From the NCBI GenBank assembly GCA_027488495.1, contig JAIYBO010000220.1, forward strand, positions 1 to 13,183: a stretch of DNA of 13,183 nucleotides, written 5' to 3'. The position numbers were made by a program, and so were the translations under genes. How positions within the stretch are numbered: the first letter of the stretch is position 1; each line of letters starts with the position of its first letter. This document shows positions 1-8,019 of this stretch, one piece after another. Source of the DNA: Bacteroidota bacterium (lineage in GTDB: Bacteria > Bacteroidota > Bacteroidia > NS11-12g > UBA955). The notes beneath the pieces are model-generated. The model saw nothing but the letters and a program-made list of their open reading frames with translations, did not search any database and was not told the origin of the DNA.

Positions 1-607
1 ATCGTTAACCGCCAAATGGGAGTTTTTTGGCAAAGGATACAAGCACGCCTATGTAAGTTTATTGGCCATGGGAAGCGTTTCTGCACCACTCACAAACTAC
101 GTGGCCGATTACTTGCCCCTGGCCATTGGAATGCAAAGCAAAACGGCTTCGGGTAAATTGATGATCGACATTCAACGCAACCGCTGGTTTGCAACCGCAT
201 CAACCCAGTACACACAACGTGGAAATGTAACCATTGATCGCGAAGCATACTATACCACCGAAATGATTTACAGCCACTTGGTAGCCATGCCATCGGTACT
301 TTCAAGCAATGTAAGATTCGGATATCGCAAAAACGCGGAGTTAATCATTGAAGCCGTATACGACAGAATGATCACCTTGGGGGGATTTGATATCAGACGA
401 AACGATATGCCCTTTTTGAGCAACAACATGGAGGCATCGCGCATTGGGCTAAACTGGAAATTACCCATACCAAAAATGAGTGGATTAAGCTGGTTGGGCA
501 ATGCCACCACCACCATCATGGGCCGCAACATGGGCCAAAGCCACATGGTTATGACAGGCCTGGTTTATCAAGGCGAGTTCAAATCTAAAAACACCCCAAA
601 ATCATGA
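1..607 (+). CDS. C-terminal part of a probable outer-membrane beta-barrel protein (5' end outside window)
   Basis: The reading frame is open from the left edge (first full codon at base 2) to a TGA at 605-607, leaving about 201 residues of a longer protein. An in-frame TTG at 62 and ATG at 68 exist, but the open frame continues upstream without a stop, so I treat it as truncated by the window. The visible part has alternating polar and hydrophobic stretches rich in aromatic residues, Asn, Thr and Gly, for example around IDIQRNRWFATASTQYTQRG and SNVRFGYRKNAELIIEAVYD, with turns between them. This resembles the strands of an outer-membrane barrel. No catalytic motif is visible. Its stop overlaps the start of the next gene in an ATGA, so the two are almost certainly co-transcribed and translationally coupled, which suggests a shared envelope role. 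The barrel assignment is inference from pattern only; I do not recognise the family. Confidence 0.6.
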   Translation, partial: SLTAKWEFFGKGYKHAYVSLLAMGSVSAPLTNYVADYLPLAIGMQSKTASGKLMIDIQRNRWFATASTQYTQRGNVTIDREAYYTTEMIYSHLVAMPSVLSSNVRFGYRKNAELIIEAVYDRMITLGGFDIRRNDMPFLSNNMEASRIGLNWKLPIPKMSGLSWLGNATTTIMGRNMGQSHMVMTGLVYQGEFKSKNTPKS

Positions 608-2148
608 AATCATTGAAAATTTTTGGCGCCGTTTTGGTTGCCGCTGCCCTATATATTGGATGTAAAAACGATGTCGTTTCAGAGCAAAACACATTTCCTG
701 CTTTGGAGCCAATTAACCTTGACACCAATGCTGGCAACTGGAAACCCATCCTGCTGAGTAAGCCCGATGAAATCGCCATCGCCTCTCCCATCTCTGTTAC
801 ATCGCCTGATTACAAATTGGAATTGTTAGAGATCAAGAGTCGACAGAACCAGATCACCGACGCAGAGCGTGAAAACATGAACTATTGGAGTGCTGGCGTA
901 GTACTTAGATGGAACGAAATCATGCGCGAATTGGTGGCCAAATACAACTTACCACCCTACCAAAACCCAGACGGCACTTACCCCATTCCCAGCGCCAACA
1001 ATCCTTTGGCCTATCCGTTCTTCCCTTTTGCCAACCCACCCTATGCCGCACGTGCATATGCCTACATGTCTGGCGCTCAATACGATGCCTTGGTGGCCGC
1101 CTATCATTACAAATCCAAATTCAGAAGACCGAGACCTGCGAAAACAGATCCATCGATCAAACAGCTGATTCCGATGACGTCTGATTTCGTATATCCATGC
1201 GAAGAAGCCGTTGCCGCAGGCGCCTCCGCCGCCATTTTAACATTGATGTTCCCAGGGGAACAAGAATACATCCAAACCAAATTGAACGATTGCAACTCCG
1301 CAAGAATTTTGGCCGGTGGCAATACCCGCAGCGATATCGACGCCGGTGTTGGCCTAGGCAAAGCTGTGGCCGCCAAATTCATCGCCCGAGCCAGAACCGA
1401 TGGTGCCGGCAAAGCCGTAGGAACTCCCGCAGATTGGAAATTCTTGAAAGACCGCACCGAAGCCCGCGGCGAAGTGGCTTGGTTGAGTCAGGAAACCCCA
1501 CAACGCCCGCCCATGTTGCCGATGTTTGGAAAAGTAATGAGCTTCCTCATGGACACCACCGAAGTCGTGAACAGTCGCCCCGGACCACCCCCATCCACAC
1601 AATCCGCCGAATTCAAAAAAGAACTCGAAGAAGTATTGTGGTTCAGTCAACACCCCGATCGCGACCGCATGAAAATCGTTCATTTCTGGAGCGATGGCGC
1701 CGGAACTTACGCGCCTCCAGGACATTGGAACGACATTGCTTGTGAAGATTTCGTGCAGCAGCGTTGGAGCGAAGTTCGATGGGCCAGAAATCTCGCATTG
1801 TTGAACGCCAGTATGTTTACCGCTGCCGTTTGCTGTTGGGATGCCAAATATTATTACTACAACCCACGGCCATCACAAATGCATGCAGATTGCAAAACAC
1901 TCACAGGCTTGCCAAACTTTCCGGCCTTTACGAGCGGACATAGCACTTTCAGCGGTGCAGCGGCAAAATTCTTGAGCCACGTAGTCCCCTCGCAAGCCAG
2001 CAAATACATGTCAATGGCCGACGAAGCCAGCAAGAGTCGTTTGTGGGGTGCATTGCATTATCGCAGCGATATCGAAGTGGGCATGACCATGGGCATTGCA
2101 ATTGGCGGAAAAGCCATTGAACGTGCGAAAACAGACGGCGCAGAGTAA
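604..2148 (+). CDS. Vanadium-dependent haloperoxidase / PAP2-superfamily lipoprotein
   Basis: A 514-residue protein with a lipoprotein-type signal peptide (hydrophobic residues about 5-19, then Cys20; the lipobox YIGC is non-canonical at -3), so probably membrane-anchored in the envelope. The C-terminal half has the full PAP2/haloperoxidase active site: K415-x6-R422-P, then S444-G445-H446, then R479-x5-H485-x3-D489. By family knowledge these bind vanadate or phosphate, with H485 as the vanadate ligand or phosphatase nucleophile and H446 as acid-base. W412 and F439 fall where Curvularia chloroperoxidase has Trp350 and Phe397, favouring haloperoxidase over plain phosphatase, but sequence cannot settle this. 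Residues about 170-268 form a second, degenerate PAP2 module at a constant offset of 245 residues (K170-x6-R177; E201 in place of His; R234-x5-N240-x3-D244). The start is fixed by the signal peptide and the ATGA overlap with the upstream gene. Confidence 0.92.
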   Translation: MKSLKIFGAVLVAAALYIGCKNDVVSEQNTFPALEPINLDTNAGNWKPILLSKPDEIAIASPISVTSPDYKLELLEIKSRQNQITDAERENMNYWSAGVVLRWNEIMRELVAKYNLPPYQNPDGTYPIPSANNPLAYPFFPFANPPYAARAYAYMSGAQYDALVAAYHYKSKFRRPRPAKTDPSIKQLIPMTSDFVYPCEEAVAAGASAAILTLMFPGEQEYIQTKLNDCNSARILAGGNTRSDIDAGVGLGKAVAAKFIARARTDGAGKAVGTPADWKFLKDRTEARGEVAWLSQETPQRPPMLPMFGKVMSFLMDTTEVVNSRPGPPPSTQSAEFKKELEEVLWFSQHPDRDRMKIVHFWSDGAGTYAPPGHWNDIACEDFVQQRWSEVRWARNLALLNASMFTAAVCCWDAKYYYYNPRPSQMHADCKTLTGLPNFPAFTSGHSTFSGAAAKFLSHVVPSQASKYMSMADEASKSRLWGALHYRSDIEVGMTMGIAIGGKAIERAKTDGAE

Positions 2149-2174
2149 GCAAACCGTATTTCCTTTTCCTGACT

Positions 2175-2182
2175 TATTTTCG
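2175..2182 (+). promoter_or_regulatory. Candidate -7 box for queG
   Basis: TATTTTCG matches the Bacteroidetes -7 consensus TAnnTTTG at all but one defined position. It ends 7 bases before the queG ATG. No good TTTG -33 element is seen 17-20 bases upstream, so the call is weak by itself. It gains weight from the same spacing at other genes in the window. Confidence 0.35.
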
Positions 2183-2189
2183 CGGGGCG

Positions 2190-3233
2190 ATGCCATCGTC
2201 TCTGAACACCGAAAACCAAATCAAAACTTGGGCCCAAGAAATGGGGTTTTTGGCCTGCGGATTTGCAAAAGCAGAGCGGCTGAACGACCATGAAGCACTA
2301 TTAGACCAATGGCTAAACAATGGCTTTCATGGCAACATGGGATACATGGAAAATCACAAAGCCATGCGCCTCGACCCCACATTGTTGGTTCCAGCGGCAA
2401 AATCAGTGATTTGCTTGGCCTACAACTATTTCCCCGAGACTACCCCGGTACAACCCAACAGTTCTGCCCCCCAAATTGCCAAATACGCTTGGGGCGATGA
2501 CTATCACCACGTCATCAAAGACAAACTATTCAAACTCATCGATCGCATCAAAACCGTCAACCCAGCATTTGAAGCGAGGGCTTTTGTGGATAGTGCACCG
2601 GTGATGGAAAGGCAGTGGGCTGAAAGAGCTGGACTCGGGTGGATTGGCAAAAACAGTTTATTGCTTCGCAAGGGCGTTGGCAGTTTTTTCTTTCTGGCCG
2701 AAATCATCTGCAACATCGAACTCTCCCCAGACCAACCCCAAACAGATCACTGTGGAGAATGTACAGCGTGCATCGACGCATGTCCCACCCAAGCCATCGT
2801 GCAACCACAAGTCATCGATTCTACGCGATGTATTTCATACCTCACCATCGAAGACAAAACTTGGCCCAAAGACAACGATGCAATCCAAAACATCAGTGCA
2901 ACTGGAATTGTAGTTACCACCGATGACGACCTAACTCAAGGATCCATAAATAGCACAGCCCCTCCAATCAATACTGGAACCTGGGCTTATGGCTGCGATG
3001 TTTGTCAGGATGTTTGCCCCTGGAACCGCTTCTCAAAACCACACAACGAACCGCAATTCCAACCGCGAGAAATGATTTTCTGGGATGCCGAGCGATGGAA
3101 TCAAGCGAGTGAAGAGCCCGCGCGCATCAAAAACCAACTCAAAAAATCAGCCATGCAGCGCGCAGGCCACAAAAAAATCCTATCGCAAGCAAATGCCGCA
3201 TTGGATTTCATAAAAACCCACAAACCTTCTTAA
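2190..3233 (+). CDS. queG: Epoxyqueuosine reductase QueG
   Basis: A 347-residue cytoplasmic enzyme that reduces epoxyqueuosine to queuosine at the tRNA wobble position, using cobalamin and two [4Fe-4S] clusters (family knowledge). The N-terminal DUF1730-type domain contains D134 in VDSAPVMERQWAERAGLGWI, the position of the catalytic acid in characterised QueG proteins. Eight cysteines suit two clusters: C188, C191, C194 and C198 (CGECTACIDACP), C214 in CISYLTIE, and C269, C272 and C276 (CDVCQDVCPW). The C-terminus has the usual SAMQRAGHKK-type helix but lacks the extra HEAT-repeat domain seen in some Gram-positive homologues. The stretch between CISYLTIE and YGCD is about 45 residues, against about 17 in the E. 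coli protein as I remember it. It starts 41 bases after the haloperoxidase-like gene, and its stop lies 2 bases from the stop of the opposing kinase gene. Confidence 0.97.
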   Translation: MPSSLNTENQIKTWAQEMGFLACGFAKAERLNDHEALLDQWLNNGFHGNMGYMENHKAMRLDPTLLVPAAKSVICLAYNYFPETTPVQPNSSAPQIAKYAWGDDYHHVIKDKLFKLIDRIKTVNPAFEARAFVDSAPVMERQWAERAGLGWIGKNSLLLRKGVGSFFFLAEIICNIELSPDQPQTDHCGECTACIDACPTQAIVQPQVIDSTRCISYLTIEDKTWPKDNDAIQNISATGIVVTTDDDLTQGSINSTAPPINTGTWAYGCDVCQDVCPWNRFSKPHNEPQFQPREMIFWDAERWNQASEEPARIKNQLKKSAMQRAGHKKILSQANAALDFIKTHKPS

Positions 3234-3235
3234 AT

Positions 3236-6200
3236 CTACCCCAACTGCACCGGCAACTCGATGGTAAACGTAGTGCCCACTCCCACCTTGGTCTGATACG
3301 CAATCTGACCGCCCAATTGCTCCACAATCTTTTTAGAAATCGCCAACCCCAATCCCATTCCTGAATTCTTGGTGGAGAAATTGGGAGAGAAAATCTTGTC
3401 CCTCAAGGTCTCGGGAATGCCCTTTCCATTGTCTGCAAAATCCACAAAAACCCGCTTGCCCTTCACCTGTAAAGTGGCCGCGATATTCCCCGACCGCTCC
3501 GCAGGAATCGATTGAATGGCATTCTTCAAAATATTGGTAAACACCCGCCCCAACTGCAACGGATCCGCCTCCACATAAACTTCCTGTCGATCAAATTTCC
3601 AATCGATGGGCATATCGCTCTCCTTGCCCAACAACAAAACCGCATCAGAAACAACCTGCACCAAATTCACCCGCTCCAACTTGGGCTCCGGCATCTTCGC
3701 AAACGAACTAAACTCCTCCGCCATCTGAGCCAACGAATCAATTTGCCGAATCAACAACTCACTCGTTTTTTGGATCTTTTCTTTCAAATTCACATCGTCG
3801 CGCTGCAGCGAGAATTGCAAGTGCTGCAACGACAATCGCATTGGTGTCAAAGGATTCTTGATTTCATGTGCCACCTGCTTCGCCATCTCGCGCCACGCCC
3901 CTTGCCTTTCGCTCTCAGCCAACAAATTCAAACTGTTATCCAACTCCACAATCATCTTGTTGTACTCCTTTACGAGCAACCCAATCTCATCGTTTTTCTC
4001 CCATTCCAAAGGTTGATTTCGCTCCCCTATTTTCACCGATGCCAACTGCTTCCGTATCAAATTCAAGGGCAATGCAATCCTTTGCGCCACCAAATAAGCT
4101 ATCACAATCATGATCGCAAACACCAAAGCGAACAAATTGATGATCGTTACGGCATACTCTGAAATGTCGCGATACAAATCCCTTCGATTCGAAAAATAGG
4201 GCAAATTCAAATACCCCTTCACCTGCAAATCCTTGTTCAACAATGCCGTGTAAGAAGAAATATAATCCAAGTCCCCCAAGCTCTCGTTCACCAAAGAAGT
4301 AGAAGACCCCAAGGCATCCATTTTCTTATATACAGCCGGATTCATCAATCGCCCGCGAACACTCTCCTCAATCAATCGATCATTCGTAGACACCAACAAT
4401 GTGCCATCGGCGCGATACAAATTGATATCCGTGTTGTAATACTCCGCCAAATCATACACCAAACCCGTTTGATACTTATCATACACCGCGTCGATGTTGA
4501 TTTTACTGCTCAGTTTCGATGCGATTTCGTGCGTCTTCTGTCGCAATTCATCCTTCTGACTCTCAGAATAATTCCTTACAAAATAATTCACCGTCACAAA
4601 CAGCACCACCAAAAACGTAGCAAATACCATCCACGTTACATACAACTGCAATCGATTGGAAATGAACAACTCGCCCTGACTTCCCAATGGCATTCGGCTC
4701 CTTAAGTTCTTGAGCAACTTCAATTTTTGCCCGGTGATATTCCCCATCACAATCAATCGCTGCCGCACCCAAAGCACAAAATAATACAACATCACCAGCA
4801 TGATGCCACCCAATCCCAAAACAGTAAATCCAGTTAACGAAGAAATGAAATCTACTTCACTGCGCGAAAGCACCACCGTATTCTTGGCACCATCCTTCAA
4901 AACAAAATGATTCACACCCTCTTGAGAAATAAACCCATTCAACGCCGCGAATGAATTGCCCAAGGGATAATCTACCGAACCATAAGAATAATTCAATCGG
5001 TTGTTGTTGTAAATGGCAAAACTATATTGATTGTCTGCATACAGCGGCTCCAAAACACTGCGATTGAACAAATCACTCAACCTACCTTCCATGGACGACA
5101 AGCGGGGCGATAAAATCACAAAATACACCCCATGATAGCCCGCCATGCTGCTCACATCAAATCGCCCAATAAAACTACCCTTCAGCTTGTAATTGTTCAC
5201 CTTCACAAAATTCCCCGTCACCGGCACACAATCTTCGCTCTTATACAACTTGTGAATGGATGGATAATCATACGAATTCTCTTGTCGGTACGACCGCCCA
5301 AGCGCATTAAAATCCAAGAAATTCACCTCAAAATCATTGATATATGGGCCAAAATACAACTCCCTCAGGCGCTTCTCAAATTCCGCTTTGGTTTCATCTG
5401 TGCATGTGTAATAATCCACGATGCCTTTATCGAGCAGCAATTGTTTCTCCGTTTGTCCCAACCGTTCGGCCGTTTCAACGTCGGTACCTTCCAATAAATT
5501 TTGCGCCAAAAAAGTACGCGTTCTTTTCTCTTTGATGGCTGATTCTTCGCCAAACAAACTACTCACAACCACACCAGCCAGAACCACGCGCAACACAACC
5601 CGCAGCCAATCCTTGCGATCTGCCATCCACCATTCAAAACCGAGCCAAGCATATACAAACCCCAACCAATAGGGGAACAACGCCTGCAAATCCCAATTCG
5701 TATAAACAAACACCAAGGGCGGCAAGGTATGCGCCACCGAAATCAATCGCACCACCCAAGGCTTTTGCTTGTGCAATTCCAACCAGGAAAACCCAAACAT
5801 TCTGTAAAACAACACCCACTGCGTGGCCAAAATCCCCACACTCACAAACGAGAACAAATCGAGGCGATGGAACTGCTGAAAATCCAGATTGATCTGACCC
5901 TCTTGCACCAAATTCACGCCATTGCGCAACAGCCAAACCAACACCCACAAACTGCCTTGCATAAACACATTGGAGGCGATAAAAGGCCCCAATTCTATGG
6001 TGGTTCGATTCACCCATTGCTCCAACCAGCGAACGGCGCTGCTGATCATGAACAACCCCAAAATCGAAATAAATATCAAATGTCCCAGAGAACCGCCACT
6101 CCAATCAGAATAAAACAAATCCGAAGAGAACACCGACGTTTCTTTCAAGGCCATCAGCGTGTAATCATTCTCAAACAACCAATAAATGCCCAACCAAGAA

Positions 6201-6913
6201 AGCACAATTCCAATCACCACCAGCAACTGAGCATTGTCTTTCTTGAACATTGAAAAAACCGCCATGCTCACCACCAAACAACCCGCCAAAAACAGCAAAT
6301 CAAACCAAAAAACGTGCTTGTAATTGTCAACCACCAAATAGAACAATTCCACCTCCGGCACAATCACAGGGGTAGAATTCTCTACCGGATTCCGCGAAAT
6401 GGAATACTCTATGGGGTTGGGATCTTGAAAACCCCGAACCTGGGTGTAAGAAACCGTTTTGGCTTCAATCAATGGAAGCACATAGGCAAACGACTTCCCA
6501 TCGCGGCGATAGCGGTACACCGCAACGTACCAATTCCCCTGTCGTTGCAACTCAATTTCCTTATCAAAATTGGCCGATATCTGAAAATTCTGGGTTGACC
6601 AAAACACCGGATTCCCAAATTCATACACGAAAAAATCAATGTTCTTGCGTTGCAAAGTTTTGGCATATTGGGTATATCCTGCCCAACTCAAATGCGTACT
6701 CTTCAACAACAATTGCTCCTGTCGATCGATGGAATCATCAACCAACTTCACCAACTCCGCCGCCTGAATCATGGCCAACTCTATTTGGTCTGAACGAAGC
6801 TTCAATCCCTTTTCCGCACCCAAATTCTGTTCGCGAACCATCAATACCTGAGACACGGCTATCAGGATCGCTCCCAAAAAGATCAACAAGGTATTTCGTT
6901 GGAATAAATTCAT
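3236..6913 (-). CDS. Large multi-spanning sensor histidine kinase, NtrY-like, orphan
   Basis: A 1225-residue inner-membrane kinase. Predicted order: membrane helix at about 8-26, an extracytoplasmic region to about 200, a cluster of about eight hydrophobic helices between 201 and 454, a soluble region to about 688, helices near 690-715 and 755-779, a second extracytoplasmic domain (about 780-920), a helix at about 921-943, then HAMP (about 944-990). The kinase core is complete: H-box with phospho-acceptor H1016 (VAHEIKNPLTP), N-box around N1127-N1131 (NILKNAIQSI), G1 box D1161-NGKGIP, F-box IFSPNFSTK, and G2 box GMGLGL from about 1185. The HEIKNPLTP box is of the NtrY/PhoR class. No response regulator is present in the window, so partner and signal are unknown. 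hldD lies 50 bases upstream on the same strand, but a separate promoter-like sequence stands between them. Helix boundaries are by eye. Confidence 0.95.
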   Translation of the reverse strand: MNLFQRNTLLIFLGAILIAVSQVLMVREQNLGAEKGLKLRSDQIELAMIQAAELVKLVDDSIDRQEQLLLKSTHLSWAGYTQYAKTLQRKNIDFFVYEFGNPVFWSTQNFQISANFDKEIELQRQGNWYVAVYRYRRDGKSFAYVLPLIEAKTVSYTQVRGFQDPNPIEYSISRNPVENSTPVIVPEVELFYLVVDNYKHVFWFDLLFLAGCLVVSMAVFSMFKKDNAQLLVVIGIVLSWLGIYWLFENDYTLMALKETSVFSSDLFYSDWSGGSLGHLIFISILGLFMISSAVRWLEQWVNRTTIELGPFIASNVFMQGSLWVLVWLLRNGVNLVQEGQINLDFQQFHRLDLFSFVSVGILATQWVLFYRMFGFSWLELHKQKPWVVRLISVAHTLPPLVFVYTNWDLQALFPYWLGFVYAWLGFEWWMADRKDWLRVVLRVVLAGVVVSSLFGEESAIKEKRTRTFLAQNLLEGTDVETAERLGQTEKQLLLDKGIVDYYTCTDETKAEFEKRLRELYFGPYINDFEVNFLDFNALGRSYRQENSYDYPSIHKLYKSEDCVPVTGNFVKVNNYKLKGSFIGRFDVSSMAGYHGVYFVILSPRLSSMEGRLSDLFNRSVLEPLYADNQYSFAIYNNNRLNYSYGSVDYPLGNSFAALNGFISQEGVNHFVLKDGAKNTVVLSRSEVDFISSLTGFTVLGLGGIMLVMLYYFVLWVRQRLIVMGNITGQKLKLLKNLRSRMPLGSQGELFISNRLQLYVTWMVFATFLVVLFVTVNYFVRNYSESQKDELRQKTHEIASKLSSKINIDAVYDKYQTGLVYDLAEYYNTDINLYRADGTLLVSTNDRLIEESVRGRLMNPAVYKKMDALGSSTSLVNESLGDLDYISSYTALLNKDLQVKGYLNLPYFSNRRDLYRDISEYAVTIINLFALVFAIMIVIAYLVAQRIALPLNLIRKQLASVKIGERNQPLEWEKNDEIGLLVKEYNKMIVELDNSLNLLAESERQGAWREMAKQVAHEIKNPLTPMRLSLQHLQFSLQRDDVNLKEKIQKTSELLIRQIDSLAQMAEEFSSFAKMPEPKLERVNLVQVVSDAVLLLGKESDMPIDWKFDRQEVYVEADPLQLGRVFTNILKNAIQSIPAERSGNIAATLQVKGKRVFVDFADNGKGIPETLRDKIFSPNFSTKNSGMGLGLAISKKIVEQLGGQIAYQTKVGVGTTFTIELPVQLG

Positions 6914-6929
6914 GCAATCATTTGTTATT

Positions 6930-6959
6930 CAAAGGTATGGTGTAAAATACAACCACAAA
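6930..6959 (-). promoter_or_regulatory. Candidate Bacteroidetes promoter for the sensor kinase
   Basis: On the minus strand TTTG (6959-6956), an 18-base spacer, then TACCTTTG (6937-6930) match both the -33 TTTG and -7 TAnnTTTG elements exactly. The kinase ATG is 16 bases after the -7 box. Only 8 bases after the box there is another ATG that opens a 3-codon ORF (Met-Ile-Ala-stop, 6921-6910), whose TGA overlaps the kinase start as ATGA. This is the best promoter match in the window. Confidence 0.65.
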
Positions 6960-6963
6960 ATTC

Positions 6964-7938
6964 TTATAAAAAAGTGTGTCCCACCAAATAGTGATTCACG
7001 TAGTCCTCCACCGCCAACTCCAAAGGGGTAAACGGAATCACATATCCCGCCGCCACCAAACGATCCATATTGGCCTCTGTATGATACTGGTATCGATCCC
7101 TGATGTCTGCCGGCATATCCACAAAATCTATGTGCTCGGGCTTATCTAATGCCGCAAAAACCGCCTTCGCCAAATCCAAAAATGTTCTGCACTGCCCTGT
7201 TCCCAAGTTGTACAATCCCCCATTTTTTCGGGCGTTAAAAAAGTGCATCAATACAGACAATACATCTTTTACATAAATAAAATCACGTGCCTGCTCCCCG
7301 TCTTTGTAATCGCTGCGATGGCTGCGAAACAAACTCACCTTTCCGGATTCTTTGATCTCATTGAACGCATGAAATACCACCGAAGCCATCCGGCCTTTGT
7401 GATATTCGTTTGGACCAAACACATTAAAAAACTTGAAACCCGACCAAAACGGAGGCTCATTCCCTAGGGCAATTTGATCCATCACCCACAAATCAAATGT
7501 GTGCTTGCTGTTCCCATATGGATTCAACGGTTTCAACGCACTCAAACCTTCCGGGGCATCTGAAAAGCCCAATTCACCATCCCCGTAAGTGGCCGCCGAA
7601 GAGGCATATATCAATGGAATGTTGTGCTCCACGCAGGCGTTCCACATCTTTTGTGAGTAGTCTACATTCAAGGTATGCAACACCGCCTCATCAAATTCGT
7701 TGGTCTTCGTTCTGGCACCTATGTGAAAAACAAATTGAATTTTACTGGCATTTACAGCCATCCACTGAAAATATTCCATGCGCTCAACCTTTTGCATAAT
7801 CGACTTACCATCAAGGTTTTGCGATTTCTCAGTAGCAGAAAAATCGTCCACCGCCACCAATTCTCCGTAGCCCATGCGCTGCAACTGACCCAACAAGGCC
7901 GAGCCAATAAATCCCGCCGCTCCAGTAACAACAATCAT
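6964..7938 (-). CDS. hldD: ADP-L-glycero-D-manno-heptose 6-epimerase HldD (RfaD)
   Basis: A 324-residue extended short-chain dehydrogenase/reductase. It converts ADP-D-glycero-D-manno-heptose to the L-glycero form, the last step in making the activated heptose for lipopolysaccharide inner core or related glycans (family knowledge). The NAD(P)-binding glycine motif is at the N-terminus (TGAAGFIGS, residues 5-13). The catalytic segment includes SS at 113-114, Y141 and K145 (YGNSK). The family-specific FNVFGPNEYHKGRMASVVFH holds K181, matching the second catalytic Lys (Lys178) of the E. coli enzyme. ARDFIYVKDV and a C-terminal RYQYHTEA motif are also as in E. coli. The N-terminus MIVVTGAAG aligns directly with E. 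coli MIIVTGGAG, so the ATG at 7938 is secure. That matters because a -7-like box lies only 5 bases before it. No other heptose genes are in the window. Confidence 0.96.
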   Translation of the reverse strand: MIVVTGAAGFIGSALLGQLQRMGYGELVAVDDFSATEKSQNLDGKSIMQKVERMEYFQWMAVNASKIQFVFHIGARTKTNEFDEAVLHTLNVDYSQKMWNACVEHNIPLIYASSAATYGDGELGFSDAPEGLSALKPLNPYGNSKHTFDLWVMDQIALGNEPPFWSGFKFFNVFGPNEYHKGRMASVVFHAFNEIKESGKVSLFRSHRSDYKDGEQARDFIYVKDVLSVLMHFFNARKNGGLYNLGTGQCRTFLDLAKAVFAALDKPEHIDFVDMPADIRDRYQYHTEANMDRLVAAGYVIPFTPLELAVEDYVNHYLVGHTFL

Positions 7939-7943
7939 TACAA

Positions 7944-7974
7944 CAAACCTACAACGATTTTTTCATGTGTGAAA
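7944..7974 (-). promoter_or_regulatory. Candidate promoter for hldD placed for a leaderless mRNA
   Basis: On the minus strand TAGGTTTG (7951-7944) is an exact -7 consensus match. TTTC lies 19 bases upstream (7974-7971) and is a 3-of-4 match to the -33 TTTG. Only 5 bases separate the box from the homology-supported ATG, so transcription would begin at or within a few bases of the start codon. Confidence 0.5.
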
Positions 7975-7995
7975 CCCCCGTTTTGCATTCACATG
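7964..7995. promoter_or_regulatory. Inverted repeat in the divergent hldD / symporter region
   Basis: CATGTGTGAA (7964-7973) and TTCACATG (7988-7995) are inverted copies with one extra base in the left arm and a 14-base centre. CACATGTG (7990-7997) is also a perfect 8-base palindrome. The left arm overlaps the -33 region and upstream spacer of the hldD promoter candidate, so this could be an operator shared by the two divergent genes. It is short enough to be chance. Confidence 0.3.
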
Positions 7996-8011
7996 TGCCA
8001 CAAGATTGGCG

Positions 8012-8019
8012 TATAATTG
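8012..8019 (+). promoter_or_regulatory. Candidate -7 box for the symporter gene
   Basis: TATAATTG differs from TAnnTTTG at one position and ends 8 bases before the chosen ATG at 8028. The nearest upstream TTTG (7982-7985) is 26 bases away, longer than usual, so no convincing -33 element is present. The box lies inside the possible longer reading frame from 7965, which argues against that earlier start. Confidence 0.35.

Noticed and set aside
3512..4162. 216-residue forward open frame inside the kinase gene
   Set aside because: It is antisense to the conserved HAMP, H-box and ATPase coding region. Its Gln/Leu/His-rich translation is a reverse reading of that sequence.
5729..6253. 174-residue forward open frame inside the kinase membrane region
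   Set aside because: It is antisense to transmembrane coding sequence; the Gln/His/Asn-rich product reflects reversed hydrophobic codons.
3236..6913. Naming the kinase ntrY with a nitrogen-control role
   Set aside because: Only the catalytic core is NtrY-like. The sensory region differs and no ntrX or nitrogen gene is present, so the name would imply a function not supported here.
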